Source: an archaeon (GTDB lineage Archaea; Thermoplasmatota; Thermoplasmata; JAJSAE01). From it: a stretch of 36,348 bases of DNA. The stretch spans positions 1-36,348 of the forward strand of contig JAJSAE010000031.1 in the NCBI GenBank assembly GCA_024281315.1, read 5' to 3'. How positions within the stretch are numbered: position 1 is the first letter of the stretch; every line of letters begins with the position of its first letter. Of the stretch, positions 1 through 7,821 are shown one piece after another. The position numbers were made by a program, and so were the translations under genes. The notes beneath the pieces are model-generated. The model saw only the letters and a list, made by a program, of their open reading frames with translations. It did no database searches and had not been told where the DNA came from.

Positions 1-2
1 AT

Positions 3-629
3 TACAGGATAGACGGGCCGCCTGAAGACGAAAAAAGGCAGGAAGAAAAAGGGGGCGGAGAGATTCTTTTAAGCGGCGCGACATCCCAAAGGCCGCTGCA
101 CGGCATAAGAGGCACAATTCATTCCGAAGAGCAGAAAGAATACGAAGATCTGTTCGAGCAAACGAAAATAAGAGACCATGAAGAAATTCCAGAAGAATAT
201 GTTATCGCGGAAGAAGGAAAAGCAGATAGCGGGGGTCAGTATGACAGGATGCGGCCCCTTATAAAAACTTCGGGAACAGAATTTCTTATCTTCAGAACAG
301 GGGAGAAAAATATTCTTTCCCTGCCAAAGAAAAAGGAGAGTTTCAGTTGCCCGCTTTGTGGAGAAAAGGTATCGTGGGGCACAACGAAATGTCCCTCATG
401 CGGGGTGTCGTTTGCCTCTGTGGAAAGCGGGCTGGATGATGTTATCGGAGAGGAGATCGACGAGTATGGGAATAGTATTCTTCCCTGTGACATCAAGGTC
501 AAAGCCATTCATCTGGACATGGAAAACGGAAGCAGCACCATATACGGCTCCGCAAAGAAAAGAGAAGAGAGTAAAGGCACATACGGATTCAACGACGATT
601 TCCTTGCCGGCATATCGGCGATTGATTGA
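3..629 (+). CDS. Zinc-ribbon protein, 3' part only
   Basis: The reading frame is open from the left edge to the TGA at 627-629, so the start lies outside the window and at least 208 residues are present. The first 80 or so visible residues are charged and low in complexity, rich in Glu, Lys and Arg. Then comes a zinc-ribbon pair of knuckles, CPLCGEK and CPSCGVSF, separated by about 13 residues (four Cys, positions about 352-405). The tail ends in a Gly/Asn/Asp-rich stretch. Zinc ribbons of this kind are common in archaeal regulatory or membrane-associated proteins and do not define a function. An ATG at 249 could start a shorter 126-residue protein, but the frame is open well upstream and no ribosome binding site marks that ATG. 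The next gene follows closely, so the two may be co-transcribed. Function unknown. Confidence 0.7.
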   Translation, partial: YRIDGPPEDEKRQEEKGGGEILLSGATSQRPLHGIRGTIHSEEQKEYEDLFEQTKIRDHEEIPEEYVIAEEGKADSGGQYDRMRPLIKTSGTEFLIFRTGEKNILSLPKKKESFSCPLCGEKVSWGTTKCPSCGVSFASVESGLDDVIGEEIDEYGNSILPCDIKVKAIHLDMENGSSTIYGSAKKREESKGTYGFNDDFLAGISAID

Positions 630-643
630 TAAGAGGTGATAAG

Positions 644-1000
644 ATGATAGATGCAACAAAAATATTGGAAGACGGAACGGCAGAAAAAATCCTTCTGAAC
701 GCATACAGAAGGTCAAAAACAGCAAAGCAGATAAGCGACAGTACGGGCATTCCCCTTGTGGAAGTGTACAAAAAGATAAGAGAGCTGGAGAAGATAGGCC
801 TCGTACAGAAGGAGAAAAGCATAATCACAAAGAGCGGGAGAGCGAAAGCGGCGTATCGTTCAAATCTGGAAGATGCCTATGTCTTCTTCGATAACGGCCG
901 CCTGAGAGTAAGGTTCGAAGTCGCAGCAGGAATGGCCAGGGCGTTCAGAAACAGATACAAAGCGGCATCCGGGCCAATAGGAGGTCAGAACAATGATTAA
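644..1000 (+). CDS. Small winged-helix transcription regulator, paralogue 1
   Basis: The product has 118 residues. The ATG at 644 is chosen over the ATG at 626 because GAGGTGAT (633-640) sits at ideal distance before it. The order is an N-terminal segment (ATKILEDGTAEKIL), a helix-turn-helix core (TAKQISDSTGIPLVEVYKKI), a recognition helix and wing with basic residues (KEKSIITKSGRAKAAYRS), and a C-terminal beta segment (DAYVFFDNGRLRVRFE) shared with the two genes that follow. It resembles ArsR/MarR-type winged helices, which act as dimeric DNA-binding repressors; the exact family is not certain. It is probably in one transcript with the upstream zinc-ribbon gene. This copy is the most diverged of the three. 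No ligand-binding domain or metal-binding Cys cluster is visible. Confidence 0.8.
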   Translation: MIDATKILEDGTAEKILLNAYRRSKTAKQISDSTGIPLVEVYKKIRELEKIGLVQKEKSIITKSGRAKAAYRSNLEDAYVFFDNGRLRVRFEVAAGMARAFRNRYKAASGPIGGQNND

Positions 1001-1103
1001 GAAACAGGTATTATCAGAACTCAAAATCAAAAAAGAGACTAGGTCAGAGGAGTATATATACTCCACAGGCAAATTGGGTTATGAAAGAAAGATGGAATGG
1101 TGA
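993..1103 (+). CDS. Possible 36-residue small ORF
   Basis: This is a 36-codon frame from ATG 993 to TGA 1101-1103. It overlaps the end of the upstream regulator gene by 8 nt and has AGGAGGT (979-985) seven bases before its ATG. Its stop codon lies inside the GGTGA that serves as ribosome binding site for the next regulator (ATG 1109), an arrangement that would couple their translation. The peptide is basic and charged (begins MIKKQVLSELKIKKE) with no recognisable domain. The palindrome and TATA at 1049-1064 lie inside it, so the region may be purely regulatory. Existence of the peptide is an inference from the ribosome binding site and spacing. Confidence 0.35.
   Translation: MIKKQVLSELKIKKETRSEEYIYSTGKLGYERKMEW
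1049..1064 (+). promoter_or_regulatory. Palindromic TATA element before regulator 2
   Basis: GGAGTATATATACTCC is a perfect 16-bp palindrome containing a TATA core. A start of transcription about 26 nt downstream (near 1083) would give a short leader carrying the ribosome binding site of the gene at 1109. A palindrome over the TATA box is a typical place for an autorepressor to bind; that the adjacent winged-helix protein does so is inference. Confidence 0.5.
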
Positions 1104-1108
1104 GATAA

Positions 1109-1456
1109 ATGGACCCGATAGAAGCATCAAAGATAATAACGGACGAATATGCGGCAAAGATACTGGTAGCAACATACAAAAAACCAATGACAGCAATCGA
1201 ACTGAGCAGGGATCTCAATATCCCCATAGCTGCATGTTACAGAAGACTGAAGGAACTGGAGTCCATGAAACTGGTGGCCTGCATTGAGAGGCGGCTCACC
1301 AGAAAAGGAAAGAGGATAAGCGTGTATCAGTCGCTACTGAAAAACGCCTACATATTCTTCGAGAATGGGAAAATAAGGGTAAGATTCGAGTTCGCCTCCG
1401 GTGCCACCGAAAACTTCGGGGGAGACTGGAAAGTTTTGGATATCCTTGAAAGATAA
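1109..1456 (+). CDS. Small winged-helix transcription regulator, paralogue 2
   Basis: The product has 115 residues. GGTGA at 1099-1103 precedes the ATG. The domain order matches its neighbours: N-terminal helix (DPIEASKIITDEYAAKIL), helix-turn-helix (TAIELSRDLNIPIAACYRRL), basic wing (ERRLTRKGKRISVYQS) and a C-terminal beta segment (NAYIFFENGKIRVRFEFASG). It is much closer to paralogue 3 than to paralogue 1, sharing the IPIAACYRR recognition helix almost exactly, so the two probably read similar operators. It has its own TATA box inside a perfect palindrome and is followed at once by a strong terminator, so it forms a single-gene unit. The role is presumably transcription repression or activation; targets are unknown. 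Confidence 0.82.
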   Translation: MDPIEASKIITDEYAAKILVATYKKPMTAIELSRDLNIPIAACYRRLKELESMKLVACIERRLTRKGKRISVYQSLLKNAYIFFENGKIRVRFEFASGATENFGGDWKVLDILER

Positions 1457-1476
1457 ACTCCCTCCTACAGCCCCCT

Positions 1477-1504
1477 GGGGGACTTCGGTCCCCCTTCTTT
1501 TTTT
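1477..1504 (+). terminator. Hairpin plus T-tract terminator
   Basis: GGGGGAC and GTCCCCC pair perfectly (7 bp) around a TTCG loop (1477-1494) and are followed by a T-rich run (1495-1504). It lies 21 nt after the stop of the second winged-helix gene and would end its transcript. Confidence 0.75.
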
Positions 1505-1569
1505 CAATGCCAGTACTTCGGTAAAAAGCAAGTTTCCACCTAAAAAGTCACACCTGATAATCAGAAGTG

Positions 1570-1604
1570 AAAAGTATAAATAGAGGTACTCCATTCCTCT
1601 ATTT
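1570..1604 (+). promoter_or_regulatory. TATA box overlapped by an inverted repeat
   Basis: The TATA box GTATAAATA (1574-1582) overlaps the left arm of a perfect 9-bp inverted repeat, AAATAGAGG (1578-1586) and CCTCTATTT (1596-1604), with a 9-nt spacer. Transcription would start near the right arm. The position suits an operator for the winged-helix protein encoded just downstream, by inference. Confidence 0.5.
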
Positions 1605-1623
1605 GAAGGTGGAGGTAAGAAGA

Positions 1624-1968
1624 ATGGACTCGATAGAAGCATCAAAAATGCTAACCGACGGATACTCGGCCAAAATTCTGGCTGCGACCATGTATCACCC
1701 CAGAAGTGCTCAGGAAATTTCCGTCAAATACGGAATTCCCATTGCAGCATGTTACAGAAGAATCAAGCAACTTGAGGACAGCGGACTTCTGGAATGCACG
1801 GAGAGAAGATTGAATCAGAAAGGGAAGAGGGTGAGCCTCTACATTTCCCGACTGAAGAACGCCTACATATTCTTTGAGGCGGGAAAGATAAGGGTAAAAA
1901 TGCAGCTGACCACGGGAGCCACAAGAGAATTCTCAGGGTGGGACGAAAACGAAATCCTGAAAAAATAA
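1624..1968 (+). CDS. Small winged-helix transcription regulator, paralogue 3
   Basis: The product has 114 residues. The ATG at 1624 is preceded by GGAGGT (1611-1616); an upstream in-frame ATG at 1567 lies before the TATA box and can be discarded. The domain order is the same as the two preceding genes: MDSIEASKMLTDGYSAKIL, then a helix-turn-helix with IPIAACYRRIKQLE, a basic wing (TERRLNQKGKRVSLYIS), and the C-terminal NAYIFFEAGKIRVKMQ beta segment. The last 14 residues vary between the copies. Three such genes in a row point to local duplication. It has its own promoter with an inverted repeat over the TATA box, so it is likely regulated separately and perhaps by itself. Targets unknown. Confidence 0.82.
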   Translation: MDSIEASKMLTDGYSAKILAATMYHPRSAQEISVKYGIPIAACYRRIKQLEDSGLLECTERRLNQKGKRVSLYISRLKNAYIFFEAGKIRVKMQLTTGATREFSGWDENEILKK

Positions 1969-2303
1969 AAATCGAACTGCCCGGACCTCCCGATCAAAAC
2001 TCCTGCTTATCCTTTCATTCACCTTTTTGTACCTGTACTTCATTTATCTCATCTAAAAGGCGCAAACAGGGAAAAACGGTTTTTATCAAAAGCGATAATA
2101 GGATGATTGCCTATATATATCATGTGTGTCTATGCTAAACTGCTCCTCTTTCTGTTTTGGAACACGGGGGCGGGATTCCGCTCCCCCCTTTTTTCCAAAA
2201 GAGATGAGCCCAAGCAGGCCTGAGCATTCAATAATTTTTTAATACCAAAGGAGATGAGAGAAACGGGCAGAGAACTATCATGGCACCGGACTCTATGAAC
2301 CAT
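1969..2303. other. Gap between convergent genes
   Basis: No convincing gene lies here. The stretch has a TATA-like run (CTATATATAT, about 2112-2121), then about 45 nt with no coding signal, then the terminator at 2166-2194. A short transcript of roughly 55 nt starting near 2138 is possible but nothing else supports it. A further T6 run lies at 2233-2238. Confidence 0.5.
2166..2194 (+). terminator. Hairpin plus T6 terminator
   Basis: An 8-bp GC-rich stem (2166-2173 with 2178-2185, including one G-U pair) with a GATT loop is followed by CCC and TTTTTT (2189-2194). Its orientation fits plus-strand transcripts, either the third winged-helix gene or a short RNA from the TATA-like run near 2112. 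Confidence 0.65.
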
Positions 2304-3869
2304 CTAAGAAATCGGTATCAATTTCAGAACAATACTTTTGTCTTTCACCCGACGAATCATTCCGTAAAGGCAGGTAAATGGCTTTTTTCCGTAGATAACA
2401 GGAGCATTATGAAGCATGTCCACGACCAGATGGTGCTCGGCTATAGCGGACAATCGCGATATGTGCTCGTCATCGGTCCCGACAAGCATAACAAAAATAC
2501 CGTCGGAGTGCTTAACCGCACCTATGTGCTCAAATATCTGAAGCGGTGCATCTTTTCCATATATTGCCTGCAGAGTGTCCATTCCTATTACGGAGAGAAA
2601 GGGGACCTTCCGTCCTCGGAGGGAATACTCCACGCCCCCCCAATCAAGATCAGTCTGTACATCCTTTCCTTCCAGCCGGCTGCCCAGATACCTGTTTATG
2701 GATTCTTCCCTGCCATGCTCTAGCAGCTGTATATTTTTCTCTATCCGCTCGAAGGAAATGTCCCGATCCATCCTTTTCGCTATTTCTTCCCGACCCCTGC
2801 GCCTCGAAGGCAACCACGACACTCCGTGTCCCTCGGAAGCGAAGGCAGCTATCATGCGATATACAATCTCATCCGCATATTCTCTGGCCGCCTGCGACGA
2901 GATTTCAATAAGCAATACCTCCGAAGGGGAAAGACCTCCGCCGAGTACAACATCAATATCGGAATTTCCGGTGGAATAACGGCCTTCGGTACGGAAATTG
3001 CCGGGCAGCCTCCACATCCCGGGTGTCACAGGGGGTCTTTCTCTAATGGTTATATCGTAGATTCTTCCGCCGGAGAGGGTGATTATGTGCCTGTGATGCT
3101 TTATCTCATAGCCTCGAAGTTTCGAAACGATTATTTCACGATACCTTCTGCCCTCCGTTTCGGCCGAGTTCATATGTATGACACCGTCACCCAGATAATC
3201 AATGTGGCTGCTGCCTGCGGATTCGAGTATGTAAACAACATTGGTTCCGGAATTCTCAACCAGATCCTTCTGGATAGATGTAATGAGTTTATTAGCAGGG
3301 ACGCCATATTTCTCACTGAGGGCGTCTATGCTGTCGAATACTATCAGGCTCCTCCGGGGAAGCGCACCCTCGACCGAATCGTACGCAAGGTCTATTTCAG
3401 GCATGTCGGAACCGAGGTCGAAGACCAGAGATTCGTCATCATACATCTCGGAGTCCTCATCCAGGCCCTCGATATCTCCCTCCAGCTTTTTTAACTCCGT
3501 CCGCGCCACAGTGTCCGGCATCTCATAAGCCCCCCGGGAGGAAAGAGTGTCCAGAAGAGCGAGTGCCGATGTCCTGACCTCTTCGGAATTCGGGGACACA
3601 GAAAGAGAGCGAAGGAAAGACCTTGCATCCATCAGCAGGCGATTACGACGGGCGCGTTCCCTGAGCCAAGGAAACTGAAGATAAAGCGACATGTCCGAAA
3701 CCCGGGTGGAAATATACAGAGTGTTCTGCTCCGCGTCAAGAGCCTCTATTAGCTGTAGAGCCAGCGTTGTCTTGCCTGTTCCGGGCTCTCCGTGCACAAT
3801 AAGAGAGTGCCCTCCGTCCAGTCTTAGAAATTCAAGCAGTTCTTCCGGTAACTCTCCTTTTGCTGACAT
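2304..3869 (-). CDS. Two-domain KaiC/GvpD-type RecA-fold ATPase
   Basis: The product has 521 residues. The first RecA domain has an intact Walker A (GEPGTGKTT, residues 27-35) and a Walker B-like strand (RRSLIVFDSID, about 172-182), with an acidic insertion (about 125-165) between them. The second domain starts at about residue 300 (GNSDIDVVLGGGLSPSEVLL), the usual KaiC entry motif, but the P-loop position reads IEISSQAAREY, so it should not bind ATP in the normal way. KaiC/GvpD/RAD55 proteins are cytoplasmic ATP-driven switches; haloarchaeal GvpD has a similar length and acts in gas-vesicle control, but no gvp gene is present here. A minus-strand TATA (CTTTTAAACC, about 3896-3905) lies about 35 nt before the ATG. 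It is downstream of the chemotaxis operon in the same direction but appears to have its own promoter. The exact role is unknown. Confidence 0.75.
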   Translation of the reverse strand: MSAKGELPEELLEFLRLDGGHSLIVHGEPGTGKTTLALQLIEALDAEQNTLYISTRVSDMSLYLQFPWLRERARRNRLLMDARSFLRSLSVSPNSEEVRTSALALLDTLSSRGAYEMPDTVARTELKKLEGDIEGLDEDSEMYDDESLVFDLGSDMPEIDLAYDSVEGALPRRSLIVFDSIDALSEKYGVPANKLITSIQKDLVENSGTNVVYILESAGSSHIDYLGDGVIHMNSAETEGRRYREIIVSKLRGYEIKHHRHIITLSGGRIYDITIRERPPVTPGMWRLPGNFRTEGRYSTGNSDIDVVLGGGLSPSEVLLIEISSQAAREYADEIVYRMIAAFASEGHGVSWLPSRRRGREEIAKRMDRDISFERIEKNIQLLEHGREESINRYLGSRLEGKDVQTDLDWGGVEYSLRGRKVPFLSVIGMDTLQAIYGKDAPLQIFEHIGAVKHSDGIFVMLVGTDDEHISRLSAIAEHHLVVDMLHNAPVIYGKKPFTCLYGMIRRVKDKSIVLKLIPIS

Positions 3870-3897
3870 CTGACCGGCAGGCCATTTACAGAGGGGT

Positions 3898-4572
3898 TTA
3901 AAAGTCTTTCGCAGTCCGTATCATAAACGATTTTATACGCCGAGCACGCAAAGAATGGGATAAAATCACGGCAAACCTTGCGGAGAACAGAGCCAGTTGA
4001 GTGGGGAAGCCGTAAGGAATTGTATTTTTCTGCACGGAACCACCCCTGGTCCCTTCCATTGAGGCATATATCTTGCTCTCGATAGCGCGAACAAACAGCA
4101 CGAGAACACCGTATAGAACCAGAAGAAGGAACCACGCATTCAGGTCCACTAAAGGAGGATAGGATATTGACATGGAAGAGGTCAGGATGAACGGGGTCTT
4201 TACGAACGGATAAAAAATATATTCCTTACCACCCTCCAGTAGGTCCAGCATAACATGAGAGGTGCTTACCAGCAGAACCATGAGAAACATTCGCTGATAT
4301 TTGCTGTCTTTTACGCCGGTTGCTGCGGAATAACGGTTCTCTGCCATGGCGGAAACGAGAAAGAGGGACACAGGGATAAATACCGCAAATGTGATGTTGT
4401 GAAAGAGTTTGATGTGGTCTGATACATATATCGGAAAGAGATGATCGGCCTCGAAAATAACATTTACCAGAATAGCCAGGGCTGCGGAAGACAGAATTCT
4501 GTGCCTGACATGATACCCTGCGGCATATATGACCAGAAACGCGAAGAGATAGTGTATTAGCGGTGTCATCAT
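3898..4572 (-). CDS. YdjM/DUF457-like membrane-bound putative hydrolase
   Basis: The product has 224 residues and about five hydrophobic segments, near residues 5-20, 30-42, 58-75, 92-108 and 145-162. The motif FEADHLFPIYVSDHIKLFHN followed later by TSHVMLDLLEGG resembles the His/Asp pattern of the YdjM/DUF457 family, membrane proteins annotated as predicted metal-dependent hydrolases. The C-terminal 60 residues are basic and probably cytoplasmic. Two adjacent ATG codons begin the gene. It lies 71 nt after cheD on the same strand, separated by a T-run on the coding strand (4611-4616) that could end the che transcript, so it may be transcribed alone. It ends about 30 nt before the start of the KaiC/GvpD-type gene. 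The substrate is unknown and the family assignment is moderate. Confidence 0.6.
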   Translation of the reverse strand: MMTPLIHYLFAFLVIYAAGYHVRHRILSSAALAILVNVIFEADHLFPIYVSDHIKLFHNITFAVFIPVSLFLVSAMAENRYSAATGVKDSKYQRMFLMVLLVSTSHVMLDLLEGGKEYIFYPFVKTPFILTSSMSISYPPLVDLNAWFLLLVLYGVLVLFVRAIESKIYASMEGTRGGSVQKNTIPYGFPTQLALFSARFAVILSHSLRARRIKSFMIRTAKDF

Positions 4573-4643
4573 ATGAATATAAGAAGAGAAGTAGTTAAAG
4601 ATAGAGCAGAAAAAATCAGGATTGAATCTCAGAAACGATACGA

Positions 4644-5177
4644 CTATATCTCAATAATCTCGCCGTTAATCTTTTTGACAACCATTTTGGCCGTATCCAG
4701 ATAGAAATAGACATTACGCCCCCAGTTCCCTCCCACATCCTCTCCTCTAATGGCAATGTTTCTGCTTTTGAGGGCCTCCTTGACACTCCGCACATTTTTT
4801 GGCCCCATCGGAAGGGAGTTAAGACCTCTTGTTCTCGGGAAAAGCTCCGCTCCGCCGGCTATTTTTGCCCTGAGAACGAACAGGCGGTCACCATAGGATG
4901 TTCTGTTTTTTCGCTCAATTTCCGAAACAAGATGCCCCACCGCTTCATCCGCTCTTCTTGCAACCTGTCCTTCCGCCACTTTCCTTGGGGTAACGGATTT
5001 CTTCTCCTGTAGCTGTCTGTTATTATTTGACGGAAGGAGAACATGGGCCATTCCGCCCACCTTGGTGAACGGAGAATATATGGCTAATGCAATGCACGAA
5101 CCCAGAGCTCTTGCAACAAATACCGCTTTACCGCTCTCTATATGTGCCTGCCCGATTCCAATGAAGTGTTCCTTCAT
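4644..5177 (-). CDS. cheD: CheD, chemoreceptor glutamine deamidase
   Basis: The product has 177 residues, the normal CheD length. CheD converts specific receptor glutamines to glutamate and, bound to CheC, links receptor state to CheY-P. The catalytic Cys28 lies in LGSCIAL and His45 in GGMAHVLLP. The conserved KIAGGAELF and GRNVYFYLDTAKMVVKK segments are present. The Thr usually found six residues before the Cys (Thr21 in the Thermotoga maritima enzyme) is Ala22 here, so activity may be altered. The ATG overlaps the cheC stop in an ATGA (5174-5177), so the two are translationally coupled, which matches their known physical partnership. It is the last gene of the che operon. No MCP in the window has an obvious CheD target that can be identified by eye. 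Confidence 0.93.
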   Translation of the reverse strand: MKEHFIGIGQAHIESGKAVFVARALGSCIALAIYSPFTKVGGMAHVLLPSNNNRQLQEKKSVTPRKVAEGQVARRADEAVGHLVSEIERKNRTSYGDRLFVLRAKIAGGAELFPRTRGLNSLPMGPKNVRSVKEALKSRNIAIRGEDVGGNWGRNVYFYLDTAKMVVKKINGEIIEI

Positions 5178-5818
5178 TTTAGACCGCCCCTCTCTCTGAC
5201 ATCAAGTATATTAGACTCAATTCTCCGGTAACTCTCCTCATCCGGGACGAACAGGAGAAGCCCTCTTCCGAAACTGGAAAGGATACGCATTCTCACCATG
5301 ATAAGAGACGGGCTGTCCTCTACAAAAGAAACAAAAGAGTCCTGTATTGCGGCCCACGGCATATCTATGGCTACTACGGGAGGTGTCAGAGCGACATTGA
5401 GGCGAAGGTAATCGGATAGACGGGATGAAATCTTGCTGGCAATTATGTTGGTGAGTTCCACGAGAACGGAGAGTTCATCATCGCCGAGAGGGTATAGATT
5501 GACTTCCGGATCCAGCTCAACCCCGAAACTTTTCATAAGATTTGCGGCAATATCCTCCGCCGTGTCTATGTCCATGAGCAGTATCATACTTCCGCGTATA
5601 TCGGCATATAAATCGGCACGAATGGCAATAAAAGGCGATTCCTCCAATCCAAGAAGTCTTTGAAGTTTCGGCAGATCCATGGACTCCACACCTTCCACTC
5701 GCATGGAAAGGCTGGTTCCGGTAAATGCCGATATTGCCTGAGAAGCATCCCCGAATACCTCGTTGAAGAAGAATGCCATTTCCCGGGCTACGACATCTCT
5801 CTCCTGTTTCTCAACCAC
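5174..5818 (-). CDS. cheC: CheC, CheY-P phosphatase / CheD partner
   Basis: The product has 214 residues. The start is GTG 5818, overlapping the cheA stop by 8 nt. CheC proteins dephosphorylate CheY-P using ExxN active-site motifs and bind CheD. The second motif is intact (E121, N124 in VELTNIIASKISS). The first, near N19 (FFFNEVFGDASQA), lacks the Glu three positions before the Asn, where Phe16 stands, so only one of the two usual sites should work. The repeated alpha-beta halves of the family are recognisable (about 10-105 and 115-205). It lies between cheA and cheD in one operon. The family is clear from gene order and the second motif, though the sequence is divergent. Confidence 0.85.
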   Translation of the reverse strand: MVEKQERDVVAREMAFFFNEVFGDASQAISAFTGTSLSMRVEGVESMDLPKLQRLLGLEESPFIAIRADLYADIRGSMILLMDIDTAEDIAANLMKSFGVELDPEVNLYPLGDDELSVLVELTNIIASKISSRLSDYLRLNVALTPPVVAIDMPWAAIQDSFVSFVEDSPSLIMVRMRILSSFGRGLLLFVPDEESYRRIESNILDVRERGGLK

Positions 5819-7817
5819 TTATACCACCCCATTTCATCAACAGAGGAAAATCAAGGACAAAGGCCACGGAGCCGTCACCCATAACCGTGGCGGCACTGAA
5901 TGTTCTGAAGGCATTAGAGAGAGGTTCTACGGGCTTTACCACCATATCATCCTTACCCAGAATATTATCAACAGGGAGGGCGAACTTCGCCCGACCGTGC
6001 TGTATAAGAAGGAGGTAGCCACCGTCCGTTAATTTCTTTTCCGAGGTGCCGGAAGACAGATGCGGATAAACATCCAGAACAGGATAGAAGTCTTCTTTGT
6101 ATACAACAACCTCTTCGCCGGCTATCGTTGTCATGAGACCACCTTTCTTAACATCATAAACAGAGAGTATGCTGAGCACCGCCTGCAGCGGAACAACATA
6201 GCGCTCCCGTCCGATTCTGACAATCAGCGCTTCGATTATGGCAGTGGTGAAGGGGAGACGGAGTGTCGTCACGGTCCCTGCTCCGGGGCCGGTTTCGATT
6301 TCAACGGTCCCACCTATTCTTTTGAGTATGTTCATAACCACATCCATACCAACTACCCTGCCGGAAACACTGGTAACCTCTCTGGTCGTGGAGAGTCCTG
6401 GGCGAAATATCAGATTTATTCTATCCTCTTCAGACATGCGCGCCGCCTCTTCACGCGTTATGATTCCCTTCTTCACCGCAATCTCTGCAACACGCTCCGA
6501 ATCTATACCTCTGCCATCGTCTTCCACAATAAATACGGAATACCCGCGCTCCCTTGCGACGCGGAGCCATATATGCCCCACCGGATCCTTTCCCGCATCT
6601 CTTCTGACATGCGGAGGCTCAATACCGTGGTCTATGGAGTTCTTTATCAGGTGAATGATGGCCTCACCAACCATTTCAAGAACGGGGCGGTCCATCTCTA
6701 TGTTATCGCCTTCCACCACCAAATTCACCTCCTTTCCCTGTTCACGAGCAATGGTCCTTACAATCCTCTGGAACCTCCTGAACATATACTCTGCAGGAAC
6801 AAGGCGCAGCTCCAGAGCAACACCGGTCAATTCCGAGACAATTGACTCTATAACAGAAGCAATATCATTCAAATCCGGAGAGGGCATGGAGGAGGCAAGG
6901 TTGTTCAATCTCCCTTTCTGTACTACAAGTTCTTCTATAAGGCTCTGGAGTTCGTTAAGACGGAATATGGAAACCCTCACACTTTGAAGGTCCGTGTTTT
7001 CTCTTTTTTTACGGGATTTCCCCTCTCTCTTCGGTGCATCAGCCGCCTCTCTGACAGAAACAGTCTTCACTTCACGAACGGAGAGAATTTCCTTCTCCAA
7101 CTGTAGTGGCTCGCAATTCGTTTCCAGAAGTACTATGAGATTCCCATCAAAATTCTCGGATTCTATATCCTCGGCAGACGGTATTACAGTCTTTACGACC
7201 CCTTTCTTTTTGAGTTTTTCCATAACAACCGCAGCTCTGACATCCTTTAAAAGGGATTTATCCGATATGTTTATTCTTACCTCATATGTCTTCATCTCTC
7301 CGCGCCATCCTTTTTTTGTGACAGAAGAAAGAGGGGTTTTATCCTGCTTTATGGCAGTTAGAGGTATTTTCTCATCTTCTTTCCTATTTTTTGCATCTTC
7401 GTCTTCGGAGGCCCTCTTACGGGCTGACGGAGGAATGCGCCTTACGAGTCTCTCTTCGTACTTTCTCGTGAGCCGGGCCATATCAACGGAGATATCCTGA
7501 CCCGTGCTGACAATATCCTCCAGAAGTTCATTCAGCATATCGCTCCCTTCCATGAGCAGGTTTATATCCCCCTCCTTCATCTCCCCATCCCGTATTCTGG
7601 ACATGAGGTCCTCCATTTTATGAGCTAGGTCCGCAGTAATGTTGTACCCCATAGTTGCAGACATTCCCTTTATGGTATGCGTTATCCTGAACACCTCGTT
7701 TATCAGTTCCACATCTGTCGGGTTTCCTTTAAGCAAGGAGATGGAATCCTCTAGAGCCTCAAGATTTGTTCTCATCTCGGATATAAATAACGATCTGTAA
7801 CCGGACATGTCCTGCAT
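5811..7817 (-). CDS. cheA: CheA, chemotaxis histidine kinase
   Basis: The product has 668 residues from ATG 7817, which begins MQDMSGYRS as in other CheA proteins. An upstream ATG at 7865 lies inside cheY and would add 16 unrelated residues. The order is P1 with the phosphorylated His47 (THTIKG), a charged linker, a P2-like response-regulator docking domain (about 175-260), P3 dimerisation helices (about 280-345), the P4 kinase domain with N box (HLIKNSIDHGIE), G1 (VEDDGRGID), F box (LIFRPGLST), G2 (GRVVGMDVV) and a final GTVTTLRLP, then a CheW-like P5 domain. All key ATP-binding motifs are present, so it should be active. It phosphorylates the two CheY proteins in the cytoplasm and couples to the MCP through CheW. 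The start lies 4 nt after the cheY stop and the stop overlaps cheC. Confidence 0.95.
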   Translation of the reverse strand: MQDMSGYRSLFISEMRTNLEALEDSISLLKGNPTDVELINEVFRITHTIKGMSATMGYNITADLAHKMEDLMSRIRDGEMKEGDINLLMEGSDMLNELLEDIVSTGQDISVDMARLTRKYEERLVRRIPPSARKRASEDEDAKNRKEDEKIPLTAIKQDKTPLSSVTKKGWRGEMKTYEVRINISDKSLLKDVRAAVVMEKLKKKGVVKTVIPSAEDIESENFDGNLIVLLETNCEPLQLEKEILSVREVKTVSVREAADAPKREGKSRKKRENTDLQSVRVSIFRLNELQSLIEELVVQKGRLNNLASSMPSPDLNDIASVIESIVSELTGVALELRLVPAEYMFRRFQRIVRTIAREQGKEVNLVVEGDNIEMDRPVLEMVGEAIIHLIKNSIDHGIEPPHVRRDAGKDPVGHIWLRVARERGYSVFIVEDDGRGIDSERVAEIAVKKGIITREEAARMSEEDRINLIFRPGLSTTREVTSVSGRVVGMDVVMNILKRIGGTVEIETGPGAGTVTTLRLPFTTAIIEALIVRIGRERYVVPLQAVLSILSVYDVKKGGLMTTIAGEEVVVYKEDFYPVLDVYPHLSSGTSEKKLTDGGYLLLIQHGRAKFALPVDNILGKDDMVVKPVEPLSNAFRTFSAATVMGDGSVAFVLDFPLLMKWGGISG

Positions 7818-7821
7818 ATTT

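Noticed and set aside
2280-3528. Plus-strand open frames opposite the KaiC/GvpD-type gene
   Set aside because: The minus-strand product has clear RecA motifs; the plus-strand frames have none.
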